Shown here: positions 13,076 through 24,736 of the stretch, piece by piece | How positions within the stretch are numbered: position 1 is the stretch's first letter | Layout: each line of letters begins with the position of its first letter | Assembly: GCF_029784155.1 (NCBI RefSeq) | Contig: NW_026597177.1 | Coordinates: forward strand, 1 to 64,000 | DNA: 64,000 nt | From: Uranotaenia lowii | Taxonomy: Eukaryota > Arthropoda > Insecta > Diptera > Culicidae | Reading direction: 5' to 3' | Notes under the pieces: generated by a model | The model's database searches: none | Told to the model about the DNA's origin: nothing | Seen by the model: the letters and a program-made list of their open reading frames with translations, nothing else | Translations under genes and position numbers: made by a program

Positions 13076-13385
13076 TCAATCAATAGCTTTTAGGAAACGG
13101 TAAATTTCGAACATGTAGTCCAAATCTAGCACAGCCAGTACATCTCTCACCGAAACGTTAGGTGGTTTTTCTCGGGCCCGGAGGGAGTCTAAGAAATTCG
13201 TTCTGGCGACAAGATGGACCTGACACGATCAAACAATATGTTTGATGTCATGGTAACCTTTACCGCAACTACATAAATTGCTGCCAGCAATATCAAGACG
13301 ATAGAGTACCACGTTTAAAGAATAATGATTGGACATGAGAGGGGAAAATATACTAATAAAGTCCTGACTCATGTCCAACCTATTA
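13076..13385 (-). pseudogene. 3' end of an I/R1/LOA-type non-LTR retrotransposon
   Basis: The minus strand reads SNLCSCGKGYHDIKHIV, stop, SCQVHLVARTNFLDSLRARE, then PPNVSVRDVLAVLDLDY...YRFLKAID and a stop at 13076, followed by a T-rich stretch. The C-x-C...H...C pattern is the zinc-knuckle found after the RNase H region in several non-LTR clades. The stop replaces the Trp expected before SC (TGG to TGA). Only the C-terminal end remains. Confidence 0.75.
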
Positions 13386-14361
13386 AATCAGGGTTTAAGG
13401 CTTCCATGAAAGCTTTGTTCTTGATCTAAAATTTATTTGGAACCCTGGTTTACAACTTTTACCAACATTTATCTATCGAACATTTACAAGATTTCTCGAA
13501 AACTTCCTCTTCATTGAAATTGATTTTTGTGGATATTGAAGAATTGCAGATTACCTTACATTGCCGATTATAGCATGTGCGTAATGCAGCTTTAAAGCCA
13601 TTTCCGGAGTTAGGAAAAGTCTTTAGTTTTGTAAAAACACTAATGATGCTATCTGAAATTGAAAAATAAATGATAATTCTGAAAAACGCATTTTCATTGC
13701 ACAGTCATATTTCATTGAAATCTTCAAAATAATTCCTACAAAATATTTAGTGGAAACTACAGATCTTGAGGAATGCAATCATATACTGAAAATAAAAAAA
13801 TCATGCATGCAGTACTAGTACTAACAAAAAAAAAACGAAAATGAATTTTGAATTTTCTCTAACATATCATATGAATATGTCATATGGACCATTAATATCA
13901 TCAAAAGCATAGGCGTCTTAATCTTTTTTCCAAACTAAATTGATCTATGAAATGAACACAGAAAATATAAATACAAGTCGTCCTGATCCAAAATTAATCC
14001 AACATCATTTTTCTCTATTTTTTCAGTGAGTTCAATATATTTATGCGTCAGTTGCTTCCTGAACCGCTGTCCGTGAGTTCGAGAACAGTTGTACCGGGTA
14101 AGTTTTTTAATAACTGTCCGCCGACAGCAACGCAAAGTCGTGAATGCCAAAAAACAAAAAATAATATTTTTTTAAATAGTTTTGACGTTTGAATGATTTT
14201 TTCAAAAGTTTAATTAAATTTCCAAAGTCGACAAAAAAGTAGGTCCTTCAAAACTCAAACAGTTGAAACTTGGAATTCCTTGAACCGAATTACATCTAAA
14301 AACATTTGTTGAGTTGCTTATAGTGTTGAGTTAGAATTTGTCAACTGTTTATCTTTGATCC

Positions 14362-14590
14362 GCAGCCCGCGGCTTAGAGGATAGCCTTCATGCCTTCTAA
14401 GCCAGCGGGCATGAGATCGAATCCCGGTTACGGGAATACATAGTATACTTTCTGTAGGTTGGTGGTTTAAGCATTTGTAATCATATCTGCGAAAGATCTA
14501 CGCTTAGATTTAAGAAAAAAGGAATCTCTTCGAGGTAACATCAATTTTCATTGAGATCCTGTATGTGTTTGTGTTCGTTTTTTGCCTTTC
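14362..14590 (+). repeat. tRNA-derived SINE-like sequence
   Basis: The A-box-like GGCTTAGAGGATAGC at about 14371 and B-box GAGATCGAATCCC at about 14413 have tRNA spacing, but the acceptor stem does not pair. A T/A-rich body follows to about 14570. Confidence 0.65.
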
Positions 14591-14745
14591 TTACAGAAAG
14601 GTATAGTTATCGGTCGATTTGGGAGATCATTAATTATGGGTCTTAGATATACCATTATAGGTACCTATCGAATCAGCTCGACGAGTTCTGACGATGCCTG
14701 TGTATTTGTGTGTATTGGTGTAATTTTTTGTAAACTTTGTTCTCC
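14572..14745. repeat. Mosquito-type dispersed repeat with GCCTTTCTTACAGAAAGG head
   Basis: CCTTTCTTACAGAAAGG is a small hairpin. It is followed by ATATACCATTATAGGTACC, TCGAATCAGCTCGACGAGTT and TGTGTATTTGTGTGTATTGG. I recall the same block order from repeats abundant in culicine mosquito genomes (recollection, not a search). Confidence 0.5.
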
Positions 14746-16169
14746 ACGTTTTTGCAAAACTGGGCAGTACAATAAAAATGATTTTTGTCTTAAAAAAAAT
14801 TGATTTTTTTTCCTCTTCAATTTATAAAAGAAAGAAAAAAACAAAATAGTTTGAAACATAATTTTTCATAGTAATTATCATCAAATCATCACTCCATTTG
14901 GCTTGCTAGCGATATCCAGCCATCACTAATCAAGATGATCAAAAATATGACGTCATATTTTTGGTGATTGTTAGAAACATATTTTTACACCATCAGTGCT
15001 TGTATAGGGTAATAAAAGCAATATAAAATTTGTAGGTGATCATTAAGCCAATCCGTTTTTCTGAGAAAAGTTTTTACGGCATCTTAAAATTAAAAAAAAT
15101 GTGCATCGATTTTTGAAATTTTCTATGGGAATCAAAAACTAAAAAAAAAACTATGTTATCATCATTTTGTTATTATTAAATGATAACTTACATTATTTAA
15201 CAATAAAAATTGAATAAGTGTTGTGGTATGAAAATGTTGCATCTCCCTGCTTAAGAAAAAAATTTTTGGCATAGTGCTATTTGTGGACCCCTCGACTCTA
15301 TATTTTAAATCGAAATATGAGCCTTGTGGAATTGAACAATGTTGTCGATGACACCATTTAGACTTTTCATCCATGGACGCTATTAAATTAGTTCTAGATT
15401 GAGGTTCTGTATCAGAGAGAGAGCATTGTGCAGCTGGGTTTTTTTCTAAACCTTGAATTGATGACGAAACATTGCGCAGGTGCATCTCGGGAAATTTCTT
15501 CAAGCTACATCACCAAAACTGGTAGACAAAATATGACAAATGCTTTGAATTCAGGACGACTAAATCGTCTAAAATTAGTTTTTTTTTTAACATAGACTGT
15601 TCCCCTATGTTATTAAAGTTTTACAATCAGTTTTAAATTCATAGCAATTATTTTCAATCACTTTTCGATGTTTGTTTTTTTTTTTGTTCTGTGAGTCTTG
15701 TATGAAAGGCTGAATTGATTGAAGTTGTATCATGAATTTCGAAATAAATACCTATATTGAGAAAATTGGGTAAAAGTAGTAACTATTATTCTCTAATTTT
15801 AATATTTTTCAATATACCTTTTATTTTCTTCAATGAAATTGAAAATAGTTAGAGGATCAGTGGGCCGCAATCATTGTAAACTTATTTGCAACTTCCCTTC
15901 TCTACTCCTAAATGTAATTTTTTTGCCAAATCATCAACCACAAAATTTGATGTACACTATTGAGTCTTTTTGATTTTGACACCCTATTGGTCCACTTTCC
16001 AACTTTTTATAAATCCTGAAATTTAGGCTTTGCTTAGCAAGCTTAGCTTAGCATGGGTTTGTAGAAACTTACACGATTCGTTTTTCTGATACAGGGGTTG
16101 TTACCAAGCCAACATAACGAAATATGTTATAACTTTATCATTAACCGGAACAAGTTAAGATCGTTAATC

Positions 16170-16330
16170 AATGTATAAGCCTTATTGGTGAAAATTTTTA
16201 GTAAGGACATCTTAAGAAACATCTTAAGATTATGATTTTTTTATAGATGGATAGAAAGTTAGAAGATGTTAAAATCAGTTAAAAGACGTCTGAATCGACA
16301 TTTTAACTCAACTTAGACGTCATAGACGAG
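16170..16330. repeat. Worn single arm of the foldback family
   Basis: CCTTATTGGTGAAAA, TAGTAAGGACATCTTAAG and TATAGATGGATAGAAAGTTAGA follow the same order as the left arm of 824-1454. No inverted partner is visible. Confidence 0.6.
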
Positions 16331-16904
16331 GAAGTTACATGATTGAACGCCCTTAAAACAATCTTAAATTCTCAGAGACGTGGATTTTGTGAGCTGTAGA
16401 ACACACTTGGTATCTGTAACTTAACAAAAAATGATACAGTGTTACATGACGAATGATTGCGTGAAAAGTCCTGTTTAACAAGTGTAAGCTACTTATAAAT
16501 AGGGCTGGCTTCATTTATACAAGGTAGAAAGCTGCCCACCGGTAAAATAAACCAAATACGGTGGTCAAATCGTGCGTAAAATATTTGGCCTGCTTGTTGA
16601 GAGGTATATTGAAAATTTTTATAATGGAAAGCAAAACGAACTCTTTAGCGGTTCCCGGAGATAAACAAGGAAAAAAAAAGAAAAACTCAAAGTCTGGTAC
16701 TTGAGGAGGCTAACGATCTGTAGACACTGCCAATTACTCAGTCTTTCATAACGATTGATACGATAAATTTCTAAAAATACAAAGAAGACTACCGTTTTCT
16801 CTGCAATGCACTTCAATAGGTCTCACATTTATTTTGAAGGACAAGCTTCAGGAAACAGCAAACGTAATCAAAAATAGTTTTGATTTGAAAAAAAGGTGTT
16901 CATA

Positions 16905-17325
16905 GTAAGCATTACAGATAGCGCACGTATTGCCCAAAAATTAAAGTCGAAAAAAAATGTCATTAGACGCTATCTCGAAAAGCACTTGATTAAACATCAA
17001 ACAAATTTGCATATGTAAACCAGGTAACTTCGCTGAAAATTTCATCAATTTACATCCATGCATTCAAAAGTTATTCACAAAACAAAGTGTTGCACCAATC
17101 GATTCAGCTGACATTTTTACATAGATAAATATGGTTTATATGACGTTTTTGTATCCAGAAAGATTGCTAGAATCGGAATTATACCTTTACACCCAAAATA
17201 AATCGGGAAAATCGGGTAAAATGAGGCGTTAAGAGTCATTTTATCAGAAAGCGGTGTGGATCATTCAAACCCTCGTGTTTTTTTTTCATAAAGAATGGTT
17301 GTTTCTTTCAAGTGAGATGAACATG
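16905..17325. repeat. Dispersed repeat, two joined segments
   Basis: The left segment (TGCATTCAAAAGTTATTCAC, AAGTGTTGCA) recurs at 35944-36130 in inverse orientation and at 40655-40800. The right segment (GATTCAGCTGACATTTTTAC... AAGCGGTGTG) recurs at 24740-24950 and 25087-25295. Non-coding. Confidence 0.7.
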
Positions 17326-18039
17326 AAGCCTACATTGTGCATTGTTATGCAATTTTTTTCAAAAATAAACATAATATTTAATGTGTCATAATTTGAACTT
17401 GGTAACAATTCCTTTCAAAGCGACACATATGCAGCAAATGTTCAACTTCAACACTAATTAAATGAAACAATACGTTGAGCCTTATTTCAAAATGTATAAT
17501 TGTTGAGTATGAGTGTAGTAACTTCAACATTGAGATCCAAGATACCAATTCGACCCCGGATCCAGTTGATTTCTTGCTTAGAAGTAAATTTTAGAGAGAT
17601 GAAAGTTCTCGAAGTTTACCAAGTTTACCAGTACAAAAATTTGAAGAACCTATCCAAGATAAATTCTAAATATAAGTCAAGTTGGAGTTGTTAAGCTATT
17701 TCAATCATTCATTTTTCTTTCGACTGCCTGTTGATGTCGTGTCCACACATATTCAAACACATACTTCAGTGGAATTGCATGCCAAGACTAGGCAAAAAAT
17801 TGTTTATATGTTCTTCAATACTTGAAAGATAATGTACGTTGTTTGGAGTAGGTCATAATTTTATATTTTTGCCATTCAAACCAAAGATGGTAAATGCCCT
17901 GGCAAGGTAGGTTCGTTTCAGCTTTTTTCCGAAGATCATAATTTGTTTGTTGTCACAGTTTGGCATGTCTTAAACTTAAAACCCGTTTTAATCTAAATTT
18001 CAGCGCATTTTCTTTTCTCAACGGGGCTGCAAACTGCGG

Positions 18040-18300
18040 GCCATACATTACACCACATTTGTACAAATGCGACGAAAATCGATAAAATTCTGTCGCTCTG
18101 AATACGATTTGCATCGTGTATGGCACAGTTTGAATGAGCATTCAGACGGTCTGAGTAAAATCGATCAGGATCGAAATTTGTTGTGCAAACAACACTCTGT
18201 GGCATGGTGTATAGTGCGGCCGGTACAAATTTCTGGCCATTTTCTCAACCCTAGCCGGGGTAGAGGTGTTTTATTTTTGTTTTAGTTGCTGTTTTCGCCT
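18040..18300. repeat. Dispersed repeat shared with 35560-35755
   Basis: The blocks ATCGATCAGGATCGAA, TGTGCAAACAACACTCTGTG, TTTTAGTTGCTGTTT and the run to GTGTTCGCGCG have counterparts in the same order at 35560-35755. Non-coding. Confidence 0.6.
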
Positions 18301-18685
18301 GCGATCGTTTGTGTTCGCGCGAAATATGTGTGGGCTAGCATATATGCATTTTCATTTCACACGCATTTGTATAATGTATGGCGGCTTTAATGCACTTACA
18401 CGTGCTACGATACTAATCAGGGATCGCAGCATCGAATTTAGGAAGATATTTCTTCACTGAAAGAACAAGCTGAACCATTCTCCATTTTCACGATCCGCGG
18501 ATAAATAAGGAAAAAAATGATTTAAATTTGTATGACCTAAATTTGTAATGAATTCGTCCAATTTAAAAATGTTTAATTTTTTTACGAATACAGTCATTAT
18601 TCACTGCCAATTTCGTCGATTTAAATCAAAGCTAACAAATGAGCTTGAGAATTTCAAATTCAGGAAAAAGCTTCGCGAAACTAAT

Positions 18686-18736
18686 AAAAAGCCAAGTGCC
18701 ACAAGAGGCCCGCGGGCCTTGGTTGGCCACCCATAG
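18686..18736. repeat. Relic of a hAT element end
   Basis: On the minus strand CTATGGGTGGCCAACCAAGG then CCCGCGGGCCTCTTGTGG resembles the hAT GGGTGGCCAACC terminus with its GC palindrome. Partner end not found. Confidence 0.6.
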
Positions 18737-19302
18737 GTTATCATAATGCTTATATTCAAAGAAAAGGTTTGAAGAACCTCTTGGCTGTATGAAACTATGA
18801 TTTCAAAGTAGTCGATGATTCCTTTGAATTCATAATTCATTTTAAGATAACCTAAAGAGCTAGATGTATGTAGCAATCGTAAACGTTTATAGAACATTTA
18901 TAACTGGGAGTCGAACCATTCCCGAAAGATTTTTTTGTTAATGTTAAATCATCTTTCAAAGATTTTGGGCACAAATCTTCAGCAAATAAAATTGTTTATA
19001 ATTTACATATTTATATAATGTACTATAACATACTACCACGGATACTACCATTTGATTTGTAGCTTGACATAAGCCTTTACGACATGTATGTGTAATAGAC
19101 GAGTTCACTTTTCGGCTTTTTTCGCAGATCAAAACCGGACCCTTATGGGTTGTTCAAGTATTTCTGCCAAATTTGAGATCTTTTGAACTTATTTCTGTTT
19201 TGCTCAAGAAGTTTTTGCGATAAAAGTCAATTTTTCTTGAAAATTTCCGTAAAACGGTTCTAGCAAGCTACAAAATTTCTCTACAAGTTGGAAGTTTAAT
19301 AA

Positions 19303-21050
19303 CAGGGTTGCTAGCGAACCGGGAAAACCGGGAAAAACTTTGGAATTTCATCGCGTCACCGGGAAACCGGGAAAAAACCGGGAATTTTGGCACCTCACCG
19401 GGAAAATTGCGTGTTTAAAATTTTTTCACGGAATTTCAAGAATATTTTTCAAATATTTTATATAAATTTCTAAATTTAAGAGTAGTTTTTGACAGTTTCA
19501 ATATAGATTTATCTTATCAACGCTTATTTTCGTTCATTAGTAAACAAACCAAGTTTGAATCGTATTTTTAACTAATTACGGAGCAATATGTGATTTTCAG
19601 CGTGTGCTACATTCACAAGCAAAACTCAAATGTTTTAAATTTAATAATGAAACTGACTACAGTCGAACGTCGATAAGTGAAAGCCCAAGAGACAAAACTC
19701 GTTTAAAGAGGTTTCTAACTTAACCAGATTCTTTTTTATAGGGGGTCAGCAACATATAAAATCATTAAAGTGATTTAGAAATGCAAATATTCAATGTGTG
19801 TATGATAAAAATCCACTGATTTATAAGAAACCAGTTGATGCATCAGTTCAAAGTCTTCTAGAGTGAGTTTCAATATGGAACTGTGGATATTTGCTCTTTG
19901 GTAACCCAATATTCTTTTGGTACCAACATTACAATACAAAACTGGTATTTTCTCTAATTTCCTTGGTCTGGAAAATGATTCAAGCTTATAGAGGTTTTAC
20001 ATTGTCACATTAACGAGGTTTTGTGCTTCAAAAAGCTTGGGATTTGGTGTTTTCATTCACTTATGGAGGTTTCTCGCTTATCCAGGTTCGACTGTACCAG
20101 TTTAATTTAAATTAATTTATGCAAAGAGCAAATAATTTGGCAGCGTTAGACGTTTTCAAGCACAGTTATACCATTTTTTTTTATCAGAAATAAATATTGA
20201 TTTTTTAATGTTGTTGCTGTGCGTTTCGTTTGAATTGGCTTAGTTTTTAATTCTTCCTACGTTAAACTTTTGCTAAATGTCTAATGTAAAAATTGTATCT
20301 AAAAAAGCTCCTGTCGAAATCCAAGTTCATCTGTAATCCAAGGTCTCTACCCTTATACAAAAAAGATAGCTTACATTCAAACAATTAAAGTTACGGCCTG
20401 TCTTATACCCAATTTCAATCTTTCACGAATCTTTGGACTAAAGCACTACTAAAGTTATTCATTGTTTTGTATTGGAAGGATAAAAAAAAATTCTAAAACT
20501 TTCTTAAGTTTTGTACAAATAAATATAACTGTATTCAGGAAATAACTAAATATTTTCCTGCAATCTGATGATTTTAAGTTTTGTTGGACAAATCCATATT
20601 CAAGTTTGCAAGCTGATTTGATATTATGTTTCGATGTTTTTTATAAAAATTCTAGAAAATTCTACAGTTGCTGAAAAGTACATACCTACTATACATTATA
20701 GTTTCAAGATCAAATTAACAGGACTTATTTTTATAATATTGTTTAAATCGTGGAGCAAAACAACGATTAGATGCCATTTTCATTAGATTCGTTTTAAAAA
20801 ATCATGGAAACCTGTCAATTTTATACGAAAAGACAACGTGTTAAAAGACGTCAAAGTATTTGTCATGATTTCTTATCATGACTGGTTAACAAATTTCGGG
20901 ATACAATTGTTAAAAGTGTGAGGCCCATGAGACATTGATTTTTTTATTCACCATTATTTTATTTTAAAAACGTGTATAAACCGGGAAAAAACCTGGGAAA
21001 AACCGGGAAAAACTTTGGAATTTCAAAACGAAAAATCGCTAGCAACCCTG
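19303..21050. mobile_element. hAT-like element with CAGGGTTGCTAGCGA termini
   Basis: CAGGGTTGCTAGCGA at the left is matched by TCGCTAGCAACCCTG at the right. The flanks GTTTAATAA and GTTTAAGAA are a near-identical 9-bp duplication (hAT would give 8 bp, so one base may have been inserted). CCGGGAAAA motifs sit near both ends. The 20260-21000 part recurs, degenerate, at 620-2050. No transposase frame; a pogo-like MITE is nested at 19660. Confidence 0.78.
19660..20094. mobile_element. Pogo/Tigger-like MITE
   Basis: CAGTCGAACGTCGATAAGTG at the left and CAGTCGAACCTGGATAAGCG (from the right) are inverted, flanked by TA at 19658-19659 and 20095-20096. This terminus is characteristic of pogo-type Tc1/mariner derivatives. 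435 bp, non-coding. Confidence 0.8.
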
Positions 21051-21368
21051 GTTTAAGAATTTTTAATTTTTTTTTGGTTTGTTTCAAACGTTTATCTAAA
21101 ACAGATTCATTTAGATGTCTGTAATATCAACCAGCATGCAACAAAACATTATTATTATTAACAGTGGCTTGCTAGAATCCTTCTACGGAAATTTTCAAGA
21201 AAAAATTAACTTTTTTCACAAAAACTTTTTGCGCAGAACAGTGATAAGTCCAAAAGATCTCAAATTTAGAAAAAAAAAACTTGAAAATGTATGAGGAATA
21301 ACTCATAAGGGTCCGGTCTGCGAAAAACGCCGAAAAGTGAATTAAAAAACACCGCTAATTTTTCTTAC

Positions 21369-21502
21369 CGTGTATGTACGCAGTCTATTGGATTTCCAAC
21401 GTATTGCCGTGTGGTCACTGCAATGGAAAACGTCACAAGGAGGATGACGGTTGCGTTTGTATGAAGTCGAAAAATAGAAGAATCGGTTTTCACATTGTTG
21501 GC
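21369..21502 (-). CDS. shakB: Innexin (shaking-B-like) exon: first transmembrane segment and start of extracellular loop 1
   Basis: Seen: acceptor TTTCTTTTAG before 21502 and donor GTAAGA after 21369; 44 codons plus 2 nt. The translation begins [19 protein letters not shown] and ends [19 protein letters not shown], a hydrophobic span ([11 protein letters not shown]), and the [11 protein letters not shown] motif opening extracellular loop 1 are diagnostic of innexins. The Cys of PIDC is one of the conserved loop cysteines needed for hemichannel docking. Known: shaking-B in flies makes neuronal gap junctions, including the giant-fibre escape circuit. It has alternative 5' exons encoding two versions of this segment. 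I saw only this version. The donor lies about 24 bp from the end of a long-TIR transposon. Confidence 0.93.
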
Positions 21503-21564
21503 CTAAAAGAAATAAAAAAAAGTGAAAAAACCATACGCATAATTTGTGCAAACTTTTGACTTAC
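21503..21564 (-). other. shakB: 62-nt innexin intron
   Basis: The intron is bounded by GTAAGT at 21564-21559 and a pyrimidine tract ending TTTTAG at 21503. It is phase 0. The size is typical of minimal dipteran introns and contrasts with the 14-20 kb introns on either side. Confidence 0.85.
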
Positions 21565-21730
21565 CGATGATCTGCTCACTTGCATAAACGCATAAACGCC
21601 TCTTAAAAACTCCATATTACTACTGGATGGTGAATTAATGGGGGCTCTCTGTTGCGGCCCCCCTTGATTCTTTCGAAAATAGGATGGCACTCCTTCAACC
21701 AGCTGTGTTTTTACTTTCTTGGAAAACGAT
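21565..21730 (-). CDS. shakB: Innexin (shaking-B-like) exon with the canonical N-terminus
   Basis: Seen: a pyrimidine-rich acceptor ending CACTAG before 21730, and a strong donor GTAAGT after 21565. The exon is 166 nt: one base completing a codon, then 55 codons. ATG at 21615 starts MEFLRGVYAFMQVSRSS and ends in phase 0, matching the next exon. Starting there puts the FRLH motif about 27 residues in, the usual distance for innexins. The frame is also open upstream of this ATG to the acceptor (KKVKTQLVEGVPSYF..., rich in Q, P and S). The exon may therefore serve both as 5' UTR plus start of a short isoform and as internal coding sequence of a long one. Innexins form invertebrate gap junctions; the N-terminal helix folds into the pore and affects gating. 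Identity rests on linkage to the next two exons. Confidence 0.8.
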
Positions 21731-22947
21731 CTAGTGAGTATAGGAAAAAAATAATCTTTAAGTATTTGTGTTTTGAGCGGTTTTTATTTTAAAAATATTG
21801 ATCAAAGCCATCATCATAAAGTATTCATAATTTTACAACAAAAGGACACGTAAACCGTACTAACGCTAAACACAACAAATGGCCAATAACATTTATATAC
21901 ATATTTGAGGACAAAATCTAACAACATACGAGGGCTTATAATTTTTGAAGAACATAAGCTTTTACAAAAAGTCATTCAATTTTCGAGCTAAAGTAAAACA
22001 TTTAATTTCCTTGCATTGAAAATATTGGAGCAGTAAATTAAACCGTTTAGATATTCCAACAGAAAAGATTTTTCTCTACCGTAACTAAGAATTTCGTTAA
22101 TAGTCTAAATTCCAGTGGTGCGAACCAAAGATATTTAATAGGTACAGATAAAGATATTCAACTCTCTAGCCTCTCTCAATAAATTGGAACATAAACTAAC
22201 GTCATAATTTTCAATAATTGAATGTTCATTGTCTCGTGTACATTCAACAACATATTAAGTTATTTTGTTTGTGTTAATCTCATCATAGCTATCGCAAAAT
22301 GACTTTAAGTGTGGAGGACTTTAATTTACAATCTTTTATTTGTCTTTTTTGTACGGCTCTGCAAAAAAACAAAAAACTGCAATGATCTATACCTCAATCT
22401 CCCCTGTGTACAAGTTCAATTTTGAAAAAGTAGAACACAAAGAAACACAATCAAAAGAAGGCACAGAAATAGTTGAGTAAATATGTAAAACACTCAACGT
22501 AAAACGGCGAGGTTTTATTGAAATAAATTCTTAGTTTTGCAAGTAATGAGACACGAAAGTTTCGAATGAAAATTTAAAAGCTCGAAGAATAATGGTTGAT
22601 ACAAAACTACGCTTCAAATTTAAGCCCGATGTGAGGTTGCATATCATTCAGCAACATATAAGGCTAAAACGTGTTTATCAAATAAGTTTTAAACGGTAAC
22701 TTGATTAGAACATTTAGCGGTTTCAACTAGTGATCGCTAACTTTGATTGAGTTAGCGAAGCCAAACACTGGAAAATTGCACTAATATTTCCAACCCAAAT
22801 GGCGTCCGGTGGACAAAATTTCAAAATTCGAGTGGCACTGGAATCCTTGTTCCATACTTATCAGAACACTTCGCCTCAAATTTGTGCAAAGTTTTTTTTT
22901 ATTGTTTATTTAGAAATAATAAAATTTGGGATCAGTCTTCTAAAGTA

Positions 22948-23889
22948 GGGGGAAGTTGTCTACTACCGGACACTTAAGGTTTTTTAGCAATAACTTCAAA
23001 AATAGATTTTTTTGTAAATATTGGTTCCTCTACGGATTTGAAGAGTATCAATATTATGAGCACTTAACTATATTAGAACAAAATTAATTTACAACATATT
23101 CATGTGGTAAGAGAAATCATTTCATGTTAGTTTTCACTCATTTCCAAAAGTGTTGTCTATGGCCGGACACTACGAATTACTTCACCAAAGTTGTCACCAA
23201 TGGCACAAAAACGTAGCAAAATGACAGAAATCACTTGCACAGGTCTTGTGGTTGTGAATATGTGTTTTCCAATACTTAACGTTCTATGAAGCCAGTCATA
23301 AAAGTTTTTTTTGACAAACCAGAATGAAACAATGGTTTCGAAAAAACGAGAGAAAAATTGTCTATGACCGGACAGCAAAATTTCAAGTTTCTCAGAGGAC
23401 CAAAATAGTTTCGTCATTGAATCCTCATCTTCTGCTAACCATTTGAGGGTGCTATAGAAATGAAAAAATGAAAGTTTCAAGTTGAAACCATCTATTATTT
23501 TGATTATTTTCTTGTCCGGTCATAGACAAATCGCATTTTTTTATTTTCCTAATATTTCGTTTGAACTTCCGTTTTGTTATCTTATATCTACTGTAGTCTA
23601 AAGATAACCAATCAACGATGTCGTTCATATGCAGTTCAAATTTTACAAGCCGAATAAACTGACCACAATACAAATGCTAAGTTTAGGCGATCCTCTCCGT
23701 ACTACTAGGCAAAACCTTTAGATGCCTATCATTGGTTTACCTTTTTAGATTGGATTACCATATTTCTAATACCATATAAGGCTACTATTTACATTATTTT
23801 CATGGTGTTAAACATTATTAGGATATTGTGTTTTCAAAAAACTATGTTGTCCGGCCATAGGCGATGTCCGGACATAGACGACTTCCCCC
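22948..23889. mobile_element. TA-flanked element with GGGGGAAGT termini
   Basis: GGGGGAAGTTGTCTACTACC at the left and GGGGGAAGTCGTCTATGTCC (from the right) are inverted, flanked by TA on each side (22946-22947, 23890-23891). The motif TGTCTATGRCCGGACA recurs inside at about 23155, 23350 and 23515. 942 bp. The short frames inside are not recognisable. Probably a Tc1/mariner-type MITE. Confidence 0.72.
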
Positions 23890-24606
23890 TATACAATTTT
23901 ATTTCCTTTCCTCTATCTTGAAATATCTATATTTTGTTCAAATATGGTTTTAGACCAATTTCATTTAAAATTCACCAGTTTTCGATAATTCGACAGCTTT
24001 TTCGACAGCATGACATATGTAGATCACCAAAACAATAACTGAGTTTCAATAATCATTTCAAAATGAAAGTTTTATTGATTTGAATGTATGTACATCAAAC
24101 AGTGTTTAAATTTCAATATAAATTTACAAAATTAGTCTAAAAGCTTTCAAATGAACCATAAACATAAAAGCAAGAATTTAACAGATGCTTTAAAAAGTTA
24201 TAAAAATAATGTTTAATATCAGTGTATGGTGAAACATTTAACACATGTGAGTTTGCGACAAAAGTCTCGATTTAAAGTGAGAAATTGAGTTTGCTTTAAT
24301 TTAAGTTTAGTTCGAAAGTTATCTTGTTTGTTTTGAAGTTTTACATCGTTCTTATTTTCGAATTATATTTTGTTGTTGTATGTTAGTAAAGCTGCTGTTA
24401 TTTTTCAGCTGAAATATAGCTATTTTCTCCTATTAAATGGGCTATTTTGACGGTTGTTTGGCATGTTTTTCAAATCTTTTTTAAGGAATTATTCATTTTG
24501 TCTAAAATAATCATTAATCTAACAAATATCAAAAAATCTTTTATATTATTTTCAATTATCTAAAATAAATGACACAAATACGGACTACAAACTAGCTGTC
24601 CGGAAA

Positions 24607-24656
24607 AAGAGCAGGTCACTTATTGACCGATCGAACAGATCAGTTCAAACGATGCA
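24607..24656 (+). repeat. RTE-like relic of about 50 bp
   Basis: GAGCAGGTCA followed by GATCGAACAGATCAG matches the linker just before the RT domain in the 25331-27488 copy (about 25794-25845), with several mismatches. No coding capacity. Confidence 0.65.
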
Positions 24657-24736
24657 CAGAGGGGATTGATTAATCGAAAATGGTAAATTCCTGTGACGAT
24701 CGCTTTAACTGTATTAATTTCTGGAAATCTATCATT

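Larger units (their letters stand above)
19098..21346. mobile_element. Long-terminal-inverted-repeat element, interrupted
   Basis: 19110-19280 and 21160-21335 are inverted copies of each other: TTCACTTTTCGGC, then CGGACCCTTATG, AAATTTGAGATCTTTTG and GAAAATTTCCGTA in matching order. Arms are about 180 bp. The space between is filled by a second element at 19303-21050. No clear target duplication. The right end lies just inside the intron next to an innexin exon. Confidence 0.75.
7224..21368 (-). other. shakB: 14.1-kb innexin intron rich in mobile elements
   Basis: The span lies between the GTAAGA donor of the TM1 exon and the CCTAG acceptor of the next exon. It holds hAT-like elements (10031-10473, 11278-12121), an I/R1/LOA 3' fragment, a tRNA-derived SINE, dispersed repeats near 17-18 kb, and a triple-nested transposon set at 19100-21346. 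Stretches 7224-10022, 12130-13075 and 14760-16160 are AT-rich intron in which I recognise nothing. Confidence 0.85.

Noticed and set aside
23157..23673. Two minus-strand ORFs of 107 and 73 codons
   Set aside because: They lie inside a TA-flanked MITE-like element and contain its repeated motif; no protein similarity recognised.
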